The notes under the pieces are model-generated. The model did no database searches, was not told the origin of the DNA, and worked only from the letters and a program-made list of their open reading frames with translations. A stretch of DNA of 62,233 bases from Clostridia bacterium (GTDB lineage: Bacteria; Bacillota; Clostridia; Christensenellales; Aristaeellaceae): contig JAFQKQ010000073.1 in the NCBI GenBank assembly GCA_017396845.1, positions 1 to 62,233 of the forward strand, in the 5' to 3' direction. Below are positions 16,596 through 26,300 of this stretch, in pieces (within the stretch, counting starts at the first letter, position 1; each line of letters opens with the position of its first letter). The position numbers and the translations under genes were made by a program.

Positions 16596-18458
16596 ATGTC
16601 AGCGGTTTATGACTTTCTGAAAATCATCGGCGGTTTTTTCTCCTTTACGGGGCTTTGCTTTGCGCTGTCCCGCGCATTTCGAATCAGGTCGGAATTCTCG
16701 CCGCTGCTTTCGTCATCCTGCGTGATTGTTCTGCTGACGCTTTCCGGAATTCTTGGAATTCTCCATATCGCCTTTACCGCGCTATATGTTTTCGGCTGGG
16801 CCGCTTTTCTGATCGGGGCATATTCCGTACTGACAAAAAGGGCGAAGCTCCGTAAAGAAACGCTCGCCTCCATAGTTTTTATCACATTCTGGGCGATATA
16901 CCTGATACTTCGCTTGCGCAGCTACGTTCCGTATGAAAACGACGACATGTCCCACTGGGCGCTTACCGCCCGGCGGCTGATATCGACGGATTCCCTGCCG
17001 GACGCCTCCATGACGACCATTAAATTTCAGGCTTACCCCGTGGGCTCAGCGGCATTTATATACTACCTTACGCGTTTTTCCATACACGACGAATGGATGT
17101 ACGCCTTTGCGCAGGGTATGCTCAGGGCTTTTTGTTATCTCCCGCTCCTGTCGTTCATAAGGAAAAACCGCCTCTTCGGCTATGTCACATTCTTTTTTAC
17201 CTTTATGTTCATAACCATCACCAACGGCTTTGTCACGTCCCTTCGCGTGGATTCTCTGCTTTCGGTGATGGGGATCGGCGCAATCGCAGTCGTATACGGA
17301 CACAGAGATACGCCCGTAAAGGCTGCCTTCCTTACTATACCGATCGCCGCGTCGCTCGTATACATAAAATACAGCGGCCTGTTCTTCAGCGTTCTGGCGG
17401 CAATTGCATCGAGCTTTTATATCTATAAGCTTCAGGGCAGAAAACGCGCCGCAATATATGCTTCATCCATACTTTTTATATCCCTCGCATTTCTCGCCAT
17501 ATGGCTTCTTCACGTAAAATGCGCCTTCCCCGCCGGGTTTGAAAGCAAACATGCGCCGTCATTTTCAAGATACGCGCAGGAGGCCTCGTCAAAGGGCGCA
17601 AAAAACGTGCTCCTCATTCTTAAAGCCTTCCTCTACGCGCTCATCCATCCGAAAAACGGCGATATCGCAATATACATTCTTCTCATCGCCGCATTTTTTG
17701 CAATCGTCATTACCGCATTGCTGTTTAAGCGCGCATTCATCATCCGTCCTCTTCTGAAAGTGCTTCTCGTTCTCACAATCGTATACATTCTGTGGCTTAT
17801 ATCGCTGTTATTTATGTATATTTTTTCCATGCCGCTTGATGAAGCGCTGAGCGCCGCATCCTTCCCTCGCTATATTCGCTGCATTACCCACTTTATTTCG
17901 GGAATCGCCGTTATATTTTCTCTGAACGCATTCTGCCATGAAAACTTTGCCGTCACAAATGCAAGGCGCGTCTGGATGCTTCTTTACTATATTGCTCTTT
18001 CCGGCATGCTTGTTGTATTCCTCAAAACAGACGGGCGTTTTTCCGTAGTCATTGACCCGTCGCTCGACCGGACGGACAGGCGCGAATACCTGACGGAAAT
18101 TAAAACCGGCGTCGATATCAAACCCGAAAGCCGGATGCTGCTTTTATGCGCCCCGAATGAAAATGAAAACGAAAACACGGTTACATCCCTTTATTACCTT
18201 GTGAAATACGAATTCCTGACTCCCGACGTCACGCTGATCTATCGACCTCAAGATAATAAGAGCGCCGTATGCACGCACAGACCGGGTGAACCGTACGAAA
18301 TTTTGGATAATCCGGATGCATGGTTTGAAGAAAATATCCCGGATTACGACTGTGTAATCATATACCATCCCGATGAAGAAATCGAAAACCTCCTTTTTAA
18401 ACATACAAGCGGCGCGCAGATTCCCCTGTTAAAGGGCGAAAGTTTCCCTGTCCGGTAA
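16596..18458 (+). CDS. Polytopic membrane protein, GT-C glycosyltransferase-like
   Basis: 620 residues, about 12 hydrophobic segments over the first ~490, then a soluble C-terminal ~130 residues. After the third or fourth segment an extracytoplasmic-type loop holds acidic residues (YENDDMSHWALTARRL), the position where GT-C enzymes of the PMT/ArnT kind carry their catalytic acidic residue. That suggests a lipid-linked sugar transferase acting on wall or membrane polymers, but the overall match is weak and the acceptor is unknown. It stands alone behind its own promoter with an AAAGGCGG ribosome site. Confidence 0.5.
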   Translation: MSAVYDFLKIIGGFFSFTGLCFALSRAFRIRSEFSPLLSSSCVIVLLTLSGILGILHIAFTALYVFGWAAFLIGAYSVLTKRAKLRKETLASIVFITFWAIYLILRLRSYVPYENDDMSHWALTARRLISTDSLPDASMTTIKFQAYPVGSAAFIYYLTRFSIHDEWMYAFAQGMLRAFCYLPLLSFIRKNRLFGYVTFFFTFMFITITNGFVTSLRVDSLLSVMGIGAIAVVYGHRDTPVKAAFLTIPIAASLVYIKYSGLFFSVLAAIASSFYIYKLQGRKRAAIYASSILFISLAFLAIWLLHVKCAFPAGFESKHAPSFSRYAQEASSKGAKNVLLILKAFLYALIHPKNGDIAIYILLIAAFFAIVITALLFKRAFIIRPLLKVLLVLTIVYILWLISLLFMYIFSMPLDEALSAASFPRYIRCITHFISGIAVIFSLNAFCHENFAVTNARRVWMLLYYIALSGMLVVFLKTDGRFSVVIDPSLDRTDRREYLTEIKTGVDIKPESRMLLLCAPNENENENTVTSLYYLVKYEFLTPDVTLIYRPQDNKSAVCTHRPGEPYEILDNPDAWFEENIPDYDCVIIYHPDEEIENLLFKHTSGAQIPLLKGESFPVR

Positions 18459-18557
18459 CTTAGTGAAAATGTTTACAAATAGACCGCTGTAAATTCCAAA
18501 AAGTGTGTTAGAATATCCAATGAATGAATTCTACGAATATCAAAGAAGGTGCTTTCC

Positions 18558-19754
18558 ATGACAAATGTAACGATTATTTCCGGCTTTCTGGGCGCAGGAA
18601 AAACCACTCTGATTCAGAAGCTTCTCAAGGAAGCCTATACAAACGAAAAATGCGTGCTGCTTGAAAACGAATACGGCGAGGTCGGCATCGACGGTGGCTT
18701 CATGAAGGACAGCGGCATCGAAATTACCGAGCTCAACTCCGGCTGCATCTGCTGCACGCTCGCAGGCGATTTTGCCGACGCCATCGGCGAAATCGTAGAA
18801 AAATTCCATCCCGACCGCCTGATCATCGAGCCCAGCGGCGTAGGCAAGCTTTCCGATATCCGCCGCGTTGTGGAAGAGCATGAGGAAAAGACAGGCGAAA
18901 TCCATCTGACCGGCTGCGCAACCGTAGTAGACGCCGCCAAGTGCAGAATGTATATGAAAAACTTCGGCGAGTTCTTTACCGATCAGGTAAAGTGCGCCGA
19001 GACCGTAATCTTCAGCCGCTCTCAGAATGTATCCGGCGAAAAGCTGGAAGCCGCCGCAGCGCTTATCAAAAACGAAAACGGCGAAGCAAGGCTGATCACC
19101 ACGCCCTGGAGCGACATCACCGGCTCCGTGATCGCAGATACCATCGAGCATCCCGCAGCCCTGATCGACGTAAACGAGCTGTTCCCCGAGCATCACCACC
19201 ACCATCATCACCACCACGACCACGAGCATGAGCATCATGATCACGAGCACGAGCATCATGATCACGACCACGAGCATCATGACCACGAGCATGAGCATCA
19301 TGATCACGAGCATGAGCATCATGAGCACGACCACGAGCATCATGATCACGACCACGAGCATCATGATCACAACCACGAGCACGAGTGCGGATGCGGGCAC
19401 CATCATGAGCATCATCACCATGAGCATCACTACGATGAGCACGGCAATTGCAGCTGCGGCCATCATCACCACGATGCGGACGAAGTATTTGAGAACATCG
19501 GTCTTGAAACCGCGCGCAAATTCGACCGCGAAAAGCTTACCGAGGCGCTCAAGGCCATCGACGAGGATGAATCCCTCGGAACGATTCTGCGCATGAAGGG
19601 CATTCTCCCCGCAGCGGACGGCAGCTGGATTCACTTTGACTATGTACCCGGCGAAATCAACGTAAGAAGCGGAAGCGCGGATTACACCGGCCGCCTGTGC
19701 ATTATCGGCGTAGCGCTTGACAAGGAGAAGATCACGAATCTTCTCGGCATGTGA
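18558..19754 (+). CDS. CobW/COG0523 GTPase with a very His-rich metal-binding arm
   Basis: 398 residues. The G domain has Walker A GFLGAGKTT (9-17) and the family metal-binding CxCC (CICC, 63-66) with its switch-region Glu/Gly neighbours. A CobW C-terminal domain follows the arm. Between them, about residues 211-308 hold roughly 54 His plus many Asp/Glu and two Cys pairs (CGCG, CSCG), built from eight heptapeptide units. It is probably a GTP-driven metal chaperone or buffer for Zn, Ni or Co. The ATG at 18558 has AAGAAGG at good spacing; a GTG three codons earlier lacks that. The next gene is a second CobW protein. Confidence 0.9.
   Translation: MTNVTIISGFLGAGKTTLIQKLLKEAYTNEKCVLLENEYGEVGIDGGFMKDSGIEITELNSGCICCTLAGDFADAIGEIVEKFHPDRLIIEPSGVGKLSDIRRVVEEHEEKTGEIHLTGCATVVDAAKCRMYMKNFGEFFTDQVKCAETVIFSRSQNVSGEKLEAAAALIKNENGEARLITTPWSDITGSVIADTIEHPAALIDVNELFPEHHHHHHHHHDHEHEHHDHEHEHHDHDHEHHDHEHEHHDHEHEHHEHDHEHHDHDHEHHDHNHEHECGCGHHHEHHHHEHHYDEHGNCSCGHHHHDADEVFENIGLETARKFDREKLTEALKAIDEDESLGTILRMKGILPAADGSWIHFDYVPGEINVRSGSADYTGRLCIIGVALDKEKITNLLGM
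19218..19385 (+). repeat. Eight 21-bp tandem repeats encoding DHEHEHH-type heptads
   Basis: In-frame 21-bp units encode variants of DHEHEHH, DHDHEHH, EHDHEHH and a final DHNHEHE. They follow a run of nine His codons (19191-19217). The units are close enough for slippage or unequal crossing over to change the copy number between strains. The same DNA produces long antisense open frames that are not genes. Confidence 0.85.
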
Positions 19755-19764
19755 GGATAGAGAT

Positions 19765-20727
19765 ATGTCTGAGTATTCCGAAGAGTACAAAACCCCGATA
19801 TACCTGATCACAGGTTTTTTAGAGAGCGGCAAGACCAGCCTGATTAAGAACATGCTGGACGACGAAGGCTTTTCCTCCGGCGAAAGAACGCTGGTCATCG
19901 TATGCGAAGAGGGCATTGAAGAATACGAGAAAGAGCTACTCATCAAGGCAAACGCCGTGATTGAAACGGTGGATTCCTTTGAAGACCTCACCGAAACGTT
20001 CTTTAAGTCCGTAAACGCCAAATATATGCCCGAGCGCATCATCATTGAGTACAACAGCGTTTGGGGCATTGAAAACCTGTTCCGCGTCAAAAAGCCCGGC
20101 GACTGGGAGCTTGCCCAGATGGTTGCCATGATCGACGCAACCACGTTTGAAAACTACATGACCAACATGCGAAACCTGATGACCGAAGCGCCGAAGCTTG
20201 CGGATCTGATCATATTCAACCGCTGCGACGAGAACACTAAAAAGAGCCAGTACCGCCGCACGGTAAAGGCGCTCAACCCCACCTGCAATGTGATCTTCGA
20301 AAACACCGACGGCACCAGCGACGACGGCGTAGGAGAAGAGGATCTGCCCTACGACATGAAAGCGGAGGTGATCGAAATCTCCGACACCGATTTCGGCACC
20401 TGGTATCTGGACGCGATGGAACACCCCAAGCGTTACGACGGCCGCACAATCCATGTAAAGGGTCAGGCCTTCCGCCTGGAAAACCTCCCCAAGAAGACCT
20501 ACGTCTTCGGCCGCTACGCCATGACCTGCTGCGTAGACGACATCGGCGGCATCGGCTTTATCTGCCAGTATGCCGGCAGACGCCCGAAGGAAGAGGACTG
20601 GATTTATTTGACCGCCAAAATAGAGGCCTCCTTCAGTCCCATCCACGGAAGAGACGCCATCATACTGATCGAACAGAAATACGATGTAACAGAAAAGCCC
20701 GAAGAGGAGCTTGTATACTTTAACTAA
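19765..20727 (+). CDS. CobW-like GTPase fused to a DUF1980/YcgQ-like C-terminal domain
   Basis: 320 residues. The G domain (about 8-200) has Walker A GFLESGKTS, but the CxCC metal motif of the family is absent. From about 215 the sequence resembles the C-terminal DUF1980 domain of YcgQ/TIGR03943 proteins: HPKRYDGRTIHVKGQAFR, a YAMTCCVDDIGGIGF cysteine pair, and a WIYLTAKIEA end. YcgQ proteins work with YcgR permeases next to CobW GTPases; here the two halves are joined and no permease gene is nearby. It starts 10 nt after the first CobW gene behind GAGGATAG, so the pair is co-transcribed and probably shares a metal pathway. Confidence 0.72.
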   Translation: MSEYSEEYKTPIYLITGFLESGKTSLIKNMLDDEGFSSGERTLVIVCEEGIEEYEKELLIKANAVIETVDSFEDLTETFFKSVNAKYMPERIIIEYNSVWGIENLFRVKKPGDWELAQMVAMIDATTFENYMTNMRNLMTEAPKLADLIIFNRCDENTKKSQYRRTVKALNPTCNVIFENTDGTSDDGVGEEDLPYDMKAEVIEISDTDFGTWYLDAMEHPKRYDGRTIHVKGQAFRLENLPKKTYVFGRYAMTCCVDDIGGIGFICQYAGRRPKEEDWIYLTAKIEASFSPIHGRDAIILIEQKYDVTEKPEEELVYFN

Positions 20728-20734
20728 GCATCTG

Positions 20735-20779
20735 AAAACAGGCGCTTCGGCAGACGGAAAATGCCGGGCGCTTGTTTTA
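20735..20779 (+). terminator. Terminator after the two CobW genes
   Basis: AAAACAGGCGC pairs with GCGCTTGTTTT, with an inner CGGCA/TGCCG stem. It ends in a T-rich arm just before the TTG start of the MFS gene. Confidence 0.55.
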
Positions 20780-20808
20780 TAGTAAAATAAAGATCGTGAG
20801 GGATCGCA

Positions 20809-22029
20809 TTGCAGAAAATATACCGGCAAAACGAGATCAAATGGTACCTCCAAACCATGCTCACCAGCACCGCCATGCTGGCCGGAAGCGGCACCATAAT
20901 TCAGGGCTTTCTTCTGCACTACGCGGTATCCGCCGAAAACGTCGGCATATATTCCACCTTTGCGCAGGGCGCGCAGGCACTGATCATGTTTTCAGCCGCC
21001 GCCTTTATCGACCGCGTCCGCTCCATCAAGCGCCTTTTCTCACTGTCAACACTCGTTCAATCGCTGTTTTTCATCCTCATGCTGTTTTTTGTACATCCGG
21101 ACGCGGGCGCAAACGCGTTTTTCTTTCCGGTCATGATGTGTCTGTCCGTGTTTTATAATCTTGCGCTCGGCATTCGCGCCATCATCACCTATAAAATCCC
21201 GTATCTGATCATTGATATGAAGGAATACGGGCGCGTTTCGGTGATGGAATGCATTGTTCTTGCCGTATTCTCGGTGTTCTTCAGCTCCCTCGCGTCAAAG
21301 CTTCTGACCGATATGCCGTTTGAAAGCGCCATGCGGCTTTTGTTCATTCTGGCGGCGTTTATGGTCGTATTGTCCGCGTTCATCATCACCCGCTTCCGTC
21401 TGCAGCCCGCAAAGGAGGAAGAAAAGCCTTCCAAGGGCTTTGACGCGTCTCTATTTACAGACAGGCGTTTTTATCTGTACATACTTCCGAACCTGCTTCG
21501 CGGAATCGCCTCCGGAATCCTTTCGATGGCAGCGGTGTTCGCCGCAAAGGAATTGCTAGCAGACGACGTATTCATCTCCCGCCTGGTGATCGCTGCGCAG
21601 GCTGCGTCCCTGATATCCTTTACCATCTATTTGATACTGATTAAAAATATATCCTCGCGCATGATGACCATGATCGGAAGCCTCCTTTTCTGTTTATCGC
21701 CGCTTCTCGGCCTGATCGGAAATGAGACGGGCTATTTAGCGGTTTACTTTATCGTATTTGTCGGCGTAAACTTTTTCAGCGTAGGCATTCCCGTAGTCGT
21801 CGCCGATCATATCCCCTACCGGATCATCGGCGGCTACACCGCCTTCCGAATGCTGCTCACTACCGGCGGAACGGCGCTCGGAAGCCTGATCAGCGGTTAT
21901 GCCATTCAATCGGCCAGCAGCCTTACGCTGTATGTTATCGCTTCGGCAATGCAGCTGTTCACAGGCGTTTGTTATCTGTTTTTCCACAAAATAAAAAACG
22001 CGCCCCGCGTTAGGAAGGACGTATTATGA
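20809..22029 (+). CDS. MFS transporter
   Basis: 406 residues, about 12 membrane segments, a generic major facilitator. TTG start behind a GAGGGAT site. Its stop codon overlaps the ATG of the fucosidase by 4 bp, so it may carry a fucosylated saccharide or a product of that enzyme. No family-specific motif lets me name the substrate. Confidence 0.78.
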   Translation: MQKIYRQNEIKWYLQTMLTSTAMLAGSGTIIQGFLLHYAVSAENVGIYSTFAQGAQALIMFSAAAFIDRVRSIKRLFSLSTLVQSLFFILMLFFVHPDAGANAFFFPVMMCLSVFYNLALGIRAIITYKIPYLIIDMKEYGRVSVMECIVLAVFSVFFSSLASKLLTDMPFESAMRLLFILAAFMVVLSAFIITRFRLQPAKEEEKPSKGFDASLFTDRRFYLYILPNLLRGIASGILSMAAVFAAKELLADDVFISRLVIAAQAASLISFTIYLILIKNISSRMMTMIGSLLFCLSPLLGLIGNETGYLAVYFIVFVGVNFFSVGIPVVVADHIPYRIIGGYTAFRMLLTTGGTALGSLISGYAIQSASSLTLYVIASAMQLFTGVCYLFFHKIKNAPRVRKDVL

Positions 22030-23243
22030 AACCGGCTAACTTCACATCCAACAAATTCGGCATGTTCATCCACTGGGGATTTTATTCCATGACGGGGCTT
22101 CAGGAGCAGGCGCTGGCGCGGTTCAATCTCGACAGCAAGGAATACGAACTTCTGATGCATTCGTTTGACCCCGTGAATTTTGACCCGGATAAAATTGTGA
22201 TGCTTGCCAAAAACGCAGGGATGAAATACATCTGCTTTACCGCAAAGCATCACGACGGCTTTTGCATGTGGGATACGAAACAGACCGATTACAATATCAT
22301 GCACACGCCCTACAGGAAAGATATTCTCAAAATGCTGGCGGACGCATGCCATCGGCACGGTATGCTTTTGTCCGTTTACTATTCCAATCCCGACTGGCAT
22401 GAAAAGAGCGCATACAATCCCCTTTCCAGCCACCAGTGGAAATCTCCCTGCCCGGAGGAAGGAAACAGAGAAAAATACATTGCCTTCGTGAAAGCGCAGA
22501 TTACGGAGCTTTTGACCGGCTACGGCAAAATATACACGCTCTTTTGGGACATACCGCCGCGTTTTGAGGACAGGAACATAAACGAGCTTGCAAGAAAGCT
22601 GATGCCCGGAATCCTCATCAACAACCGCGGCTATGACGAGGGGGATTTTGCAACGCCCGAGCGCGAGGTACCCTGCGGAAACCGATTCGACCGCATGACG
22701 GAGGCCTGTCAATCGGTGGGCAGACACAGCTGGGGCTATCGAGCGAATGAAGACTATTATTCCGCGCGCTTTCTCATGTCATCCGTAAGCAAAATCATGG
22801 CGATGGGCGGAAGCTATCTTTTAAACATCGGCCCAAAGGGCGACGGATCGATACCCGAAAAAGCGGAAAAGCTGATTGAGCGAATCGGCAGATGGTATAT
22901 GTCGCTAAACGGCGCGCTCGAAAGCACCGAACCGGATTCCTACCCATATGCCCTGTTGGACGCCGATCCTTTTATCGCCGTTAAAAAGGAAGGAAAAACC
23001 TTTTTCCATTTCCACAACGGTCTTTCCGTATCCGCCGTAACGTTTACAAACGCCCCGTCGGTTCCGGTATGCGCCCGACTCGTAAATAAAAGCCTTCCCC
23101 TGTCCATACGATATGAAAAGCTGCCCGGCGTTCACGACGGCAAAACAGGCCTCGCCATGGGCCCGTATGTAAGCCTTACAGGCTTTGACGCGGACGATTA
23201 CGCAGATGAGCCTGTAACAATCGAGGTTGCGTGGCAGGAATAG
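22026..23243 (+). CDS. Alpha-L-fucosidase, GH29, intracellular
   Basis: 405 residues, a short GH29 protein: catalytic barrel plus a small C-terminal domain. The family opening KFGMFIHWGFYS and the motif YICFTAKHHDGFCMWDT are intact. The nucleophile position corresponds to the Asp of LFWDIPPRF (about 176-184), which differs from the common WFDG context. No signal peptide, so it hydrolyses imported fucosides inside the cell. Translationally coupled to the MFS transporter upstream. Confidence 0.9.
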   Translation: MKPANFTSNKFGMFIHWGFYSMTGLQEQALARFNLDSKEYELLMHSFDPVNFDPDKIVMLAKNAGMKYICFTAKHHDGFCMWDTKQTDYNIMHTPYRKDILKMLADACHRHGMLLSVYYSNPDWHEKSAYNPLSSHQWKSPCPEEGNREKYIAFVKAQITELLTGYGKIYTLFWDIPPRFEDRNINELARKLMPGILINNRGYDEGDFATPEREVPCGNRFDRMTEACQSVGRHSWGYRANEDYYSARFLMSSVSKIMAMGGSYLLNIGPKGDGSIPEKAEKLIERIGRWYMSLNGALESTEPDSYPYALLDADPFIAVKKEGKTFFHFHNGLSVSAVTFTNAPSVPVCARLVNKSLPLSIRYEKLPGVHDGKTGLAMGPYVSLTGFDADDYADEPVTIEVAWQE

Positions 23244-23258
23244 TACAAAAGCATATAA

Positions 23259-23299
23259 GAGAAGCACGCCCGCCAAGCCCGGCGGACGCGCTCCTTTTT
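23259..23299. terminator. Terminator between the fucosidase and the 1781-residue protein
   Basis: A GC-rich stem (GCACGCCCGCC against GGCGGACGCGC) is followed by TTTTTATTT on the plus strand. The genes are convergent, so it can serve both. Confidence 0.7.
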
Positions 23300-23328
23300 A
23301 TTTGCGTTTCAGGGGTTTATAAAACAAT

Positions 23329-26300
23329 TCAATTGCTCCACGAATTGCGGTTTATGTAGCTGCTTCCCATGATCTTCTCGATTCGCGTCTCCGAATATCC
23401 GATAGCCGCCAGATAGCTGTATGCCGTCGTTCGATCTATCACCATGATGCCAACCGCATCGCCTAATGCGCTTCCGGTGTAAACGCCGGTAATTGACTGA
23501 TTCAGATCGATCTCATCCGCAGGCATAGCGTTTACGGCATGGAGGAACTGAATGTAGTCCTTATAATCCGCCGGTGCAGAAGCATACTTCTTCTTCTGTG
23601 CATCGCTGCAGCTGGAATGATTGGTATGAACCAATTGTGTGCAGTTGTAGCGGGATGCTGCATAGAAGTTCTGCGTAATCGTAATGCACCCTTCGCTGTT
23701 TCCGGCGCCGTTTCCCGTACCGTTCCATAAGCCGTCCCAATATCTGTGATGTATATTGATCTGATCGCCGCAGCAAAACTTCTGCGTATCTGTTCCGTCC
23801 GGCTTGAATCTGTAGACATACGGATCGATATGCAGCGCCGCATATCCATGCCAGCTGGTACTGGAATGCATGATTTTATACGCGGTATACGTTCCGTCAA
23901 CCGAATGGAGCATGCCGCCGTCTCTGGATTTCGTCATTGCATCGGGCAGCGTGGAGGAACCTGCGTTCTGGAAAACGATTGTCGGTTTGCCGTTTACATT
24001 CCTAATGACAATACATGCGGCATTGGAACGTTTATTGGCGGCGGCATTGCTTCCGCAGCCTTCAAACATCAATATGACCGCGCGTCCTCCGGCAAGCTCC
24101 GTCTGCCACCGGTTGGAATTGATATTGTCGGCGATAAACTTATTCATATATCCCCGGTTTTTACCCACGGTGACATTCAGATTTCCTTCGGTGTATTTAT
24201 AGTGATAATCGGAAAGTTCCTCCTCGGAAAGCGCGAACAGATTGATGTACGCGGGAGCCGGCGCGATCGCCTCTCCGCCCTCACCATAGGCTCGAACGTT
24301 TATTTTGTATTCGCCGTCGGGCGTTCCGGAAACAGGATAGAAATATGCGGTATACGTCGTACTGTTATAATCATAATTCTCTCCGATCGACGGCCCGTCA
24401 TACTCCCAAACCGATCTTGCGCCGAGCGCGGCATTCTGCGTTTCTTTATCCCATTTCTCATAAACCTCAAGGCCTTCAAACTCGAATACAATCAAATGCG
24501 CATTTTTCGATGTAAACGTGACGCCGAAATATGCGTTTCCGCTGTTTCTCACCCACGCCTTCGTCATGGAGTTAATAACGATCTCAGGCGGCGGCGCCTG
24601 GGTTACATCGATGATCGTAAACGACCAGACCGCCGACTGTCCGACTATGCGGTCATATGCATTATACGCGCCCACCCATACCTTGTACGAGCATCCCTCT
24701 CTCAGCTTTCCTTCGAGCGAATACGCGCTTATATTCCCCACGTTCGTGCTTGAAAGGGAATCTACGTAGACGCCGGCGGTATCATTTTTTACGGTCAGCT
24801 TGTAGTAAGCTGCGCTGTCGACCGTCGTCCACGAAACAGAAGGAATATCTTCCATGTACGCCCTGCCGCCGTTTCCGACCGCGCCGACTGCGCCCGTAAA
24901 GGAGAGCACCGCTTCCGCCGGCGTTACAGCGGAGGCAAGACTGCTGTAAGCGCTCATATTTCCGTCCTTAACCGCCCTCACGCGGTAGGTATATGAAATG
25001 CGGGACCATATTTCAAAAGCATCGGTATAGGAAGTAACGCCTTCGGACACGGATGCAATTTTGAAAAAGCTCGCGCCGCCGTCATCCGAGCGCTCCAGGA
25101 TATAGCTCGCGCCGGCCACCGGGCTCCACGAAACCGTAACCGCGTGCGGCTCGTTCGGACTTGCCTTCACATTCTCAGGTGCATTCACCTTTATACCGGA
25201 AACGCCGTCCGTTTCCACAATAACCGTACGAACGCCTCCGCAGTCGGAGCATGTAATCGTGAGCGCACCCGAATTCGCGCTTTCAAGGGCAGCAGCCGAA
25301 ACGGATGCTTTCACGGAGCCGTTTATCACCGTATAGGTAAGCCATGCCTTATTGCTGCTTACCGTAAAGTCCGCGTCGTTGGTAACGACGATCTCGCGGG
25401 AGGGGCATTCCGCTGTCGCTTGCCAGTAATTAGGATTTACCTCAAGTGCGCAAACCTTTGACGAAAACGCATTCTGCGAAACCGAAAGCTGCGCCGCCGC
25501 TTCGCCGCAGGTAAACCATACTTCCGCATAGCGCACCTGCCCGGTTTTGTTTTCATCCGCCGTGAGCATGATCTCGGCGCCGTTTGTACCGGAAACCGCG
25601 CTGAGTTTGAGCCAAGTGCTGTCTGAAGCCGCCGTCCAGTTATTGGTGCTGAACACTTTTACAATGGCTTCCGCCGAGTCGGAATATGCGATATCCCAGA
25701 ATGTACGGGAAAGCTGAATATTGTCCGATACCACCTGCACGCCGTGCGCCTCGTGGGAAATCATATTGGAAATCGCATACGACTCGGCAAACGAGCCCGC
25801 AATCACGTGCAGTTTTATATTCCCGCACCCTTCAAACGCATCCGGCGCAATATCGTAAACGCTTTCGGGAAGATACACGCTCGTAAGATTCGTGCAGTTC
25901 AAAAACGCGCGCGCGCCGATGGTTTCAAGCTTGCTTCCGCTTGCATCGAAGGTCCTTAAAAGTTCGTTCCCAAGGTACGCTTCCTCGCTTATGCAGATAA
26001 CTTTATCCCCAAGAACGTAATGAATCCAGTCCTCATTCTCCGGGATATAGATGGATACATACTCCGACCAGCCGCTTTCATAGCCCTCGGCCTTCGCCTC
26101 CACGAAGAATCGATACCACGTGCACTCCTTCACGTTTTCGCCTTCGAGCGTAAACATGCGATTTGCTGCGCCCGTCGTATCGGACCATTCGAAAACGACA
26201 TCCTCGCTGCCGCTTAGCGACGGCTGACCGGCCAGCTGTTGTACATAAAATGTGTAGTTTACTGCGTTTTCCACCTTGCTCCAGATGAACTGAATGCTCT

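Noticed and set aside
19191-19385. Regular repeats that could be mistaken for a CRISPR array
   Set aside because: The units are contiguous, 21 bp, in frame and without spacers; they encode His-rich heptads.
18540-20144. Long open frame (534 codons) on the minus strand
   Set aside because: It is the antisense image of the His-rich repeat and neighbouring CobW codons; no ribosome site, and the low-complexity Val/Met run comes from reading the repeat backwards.
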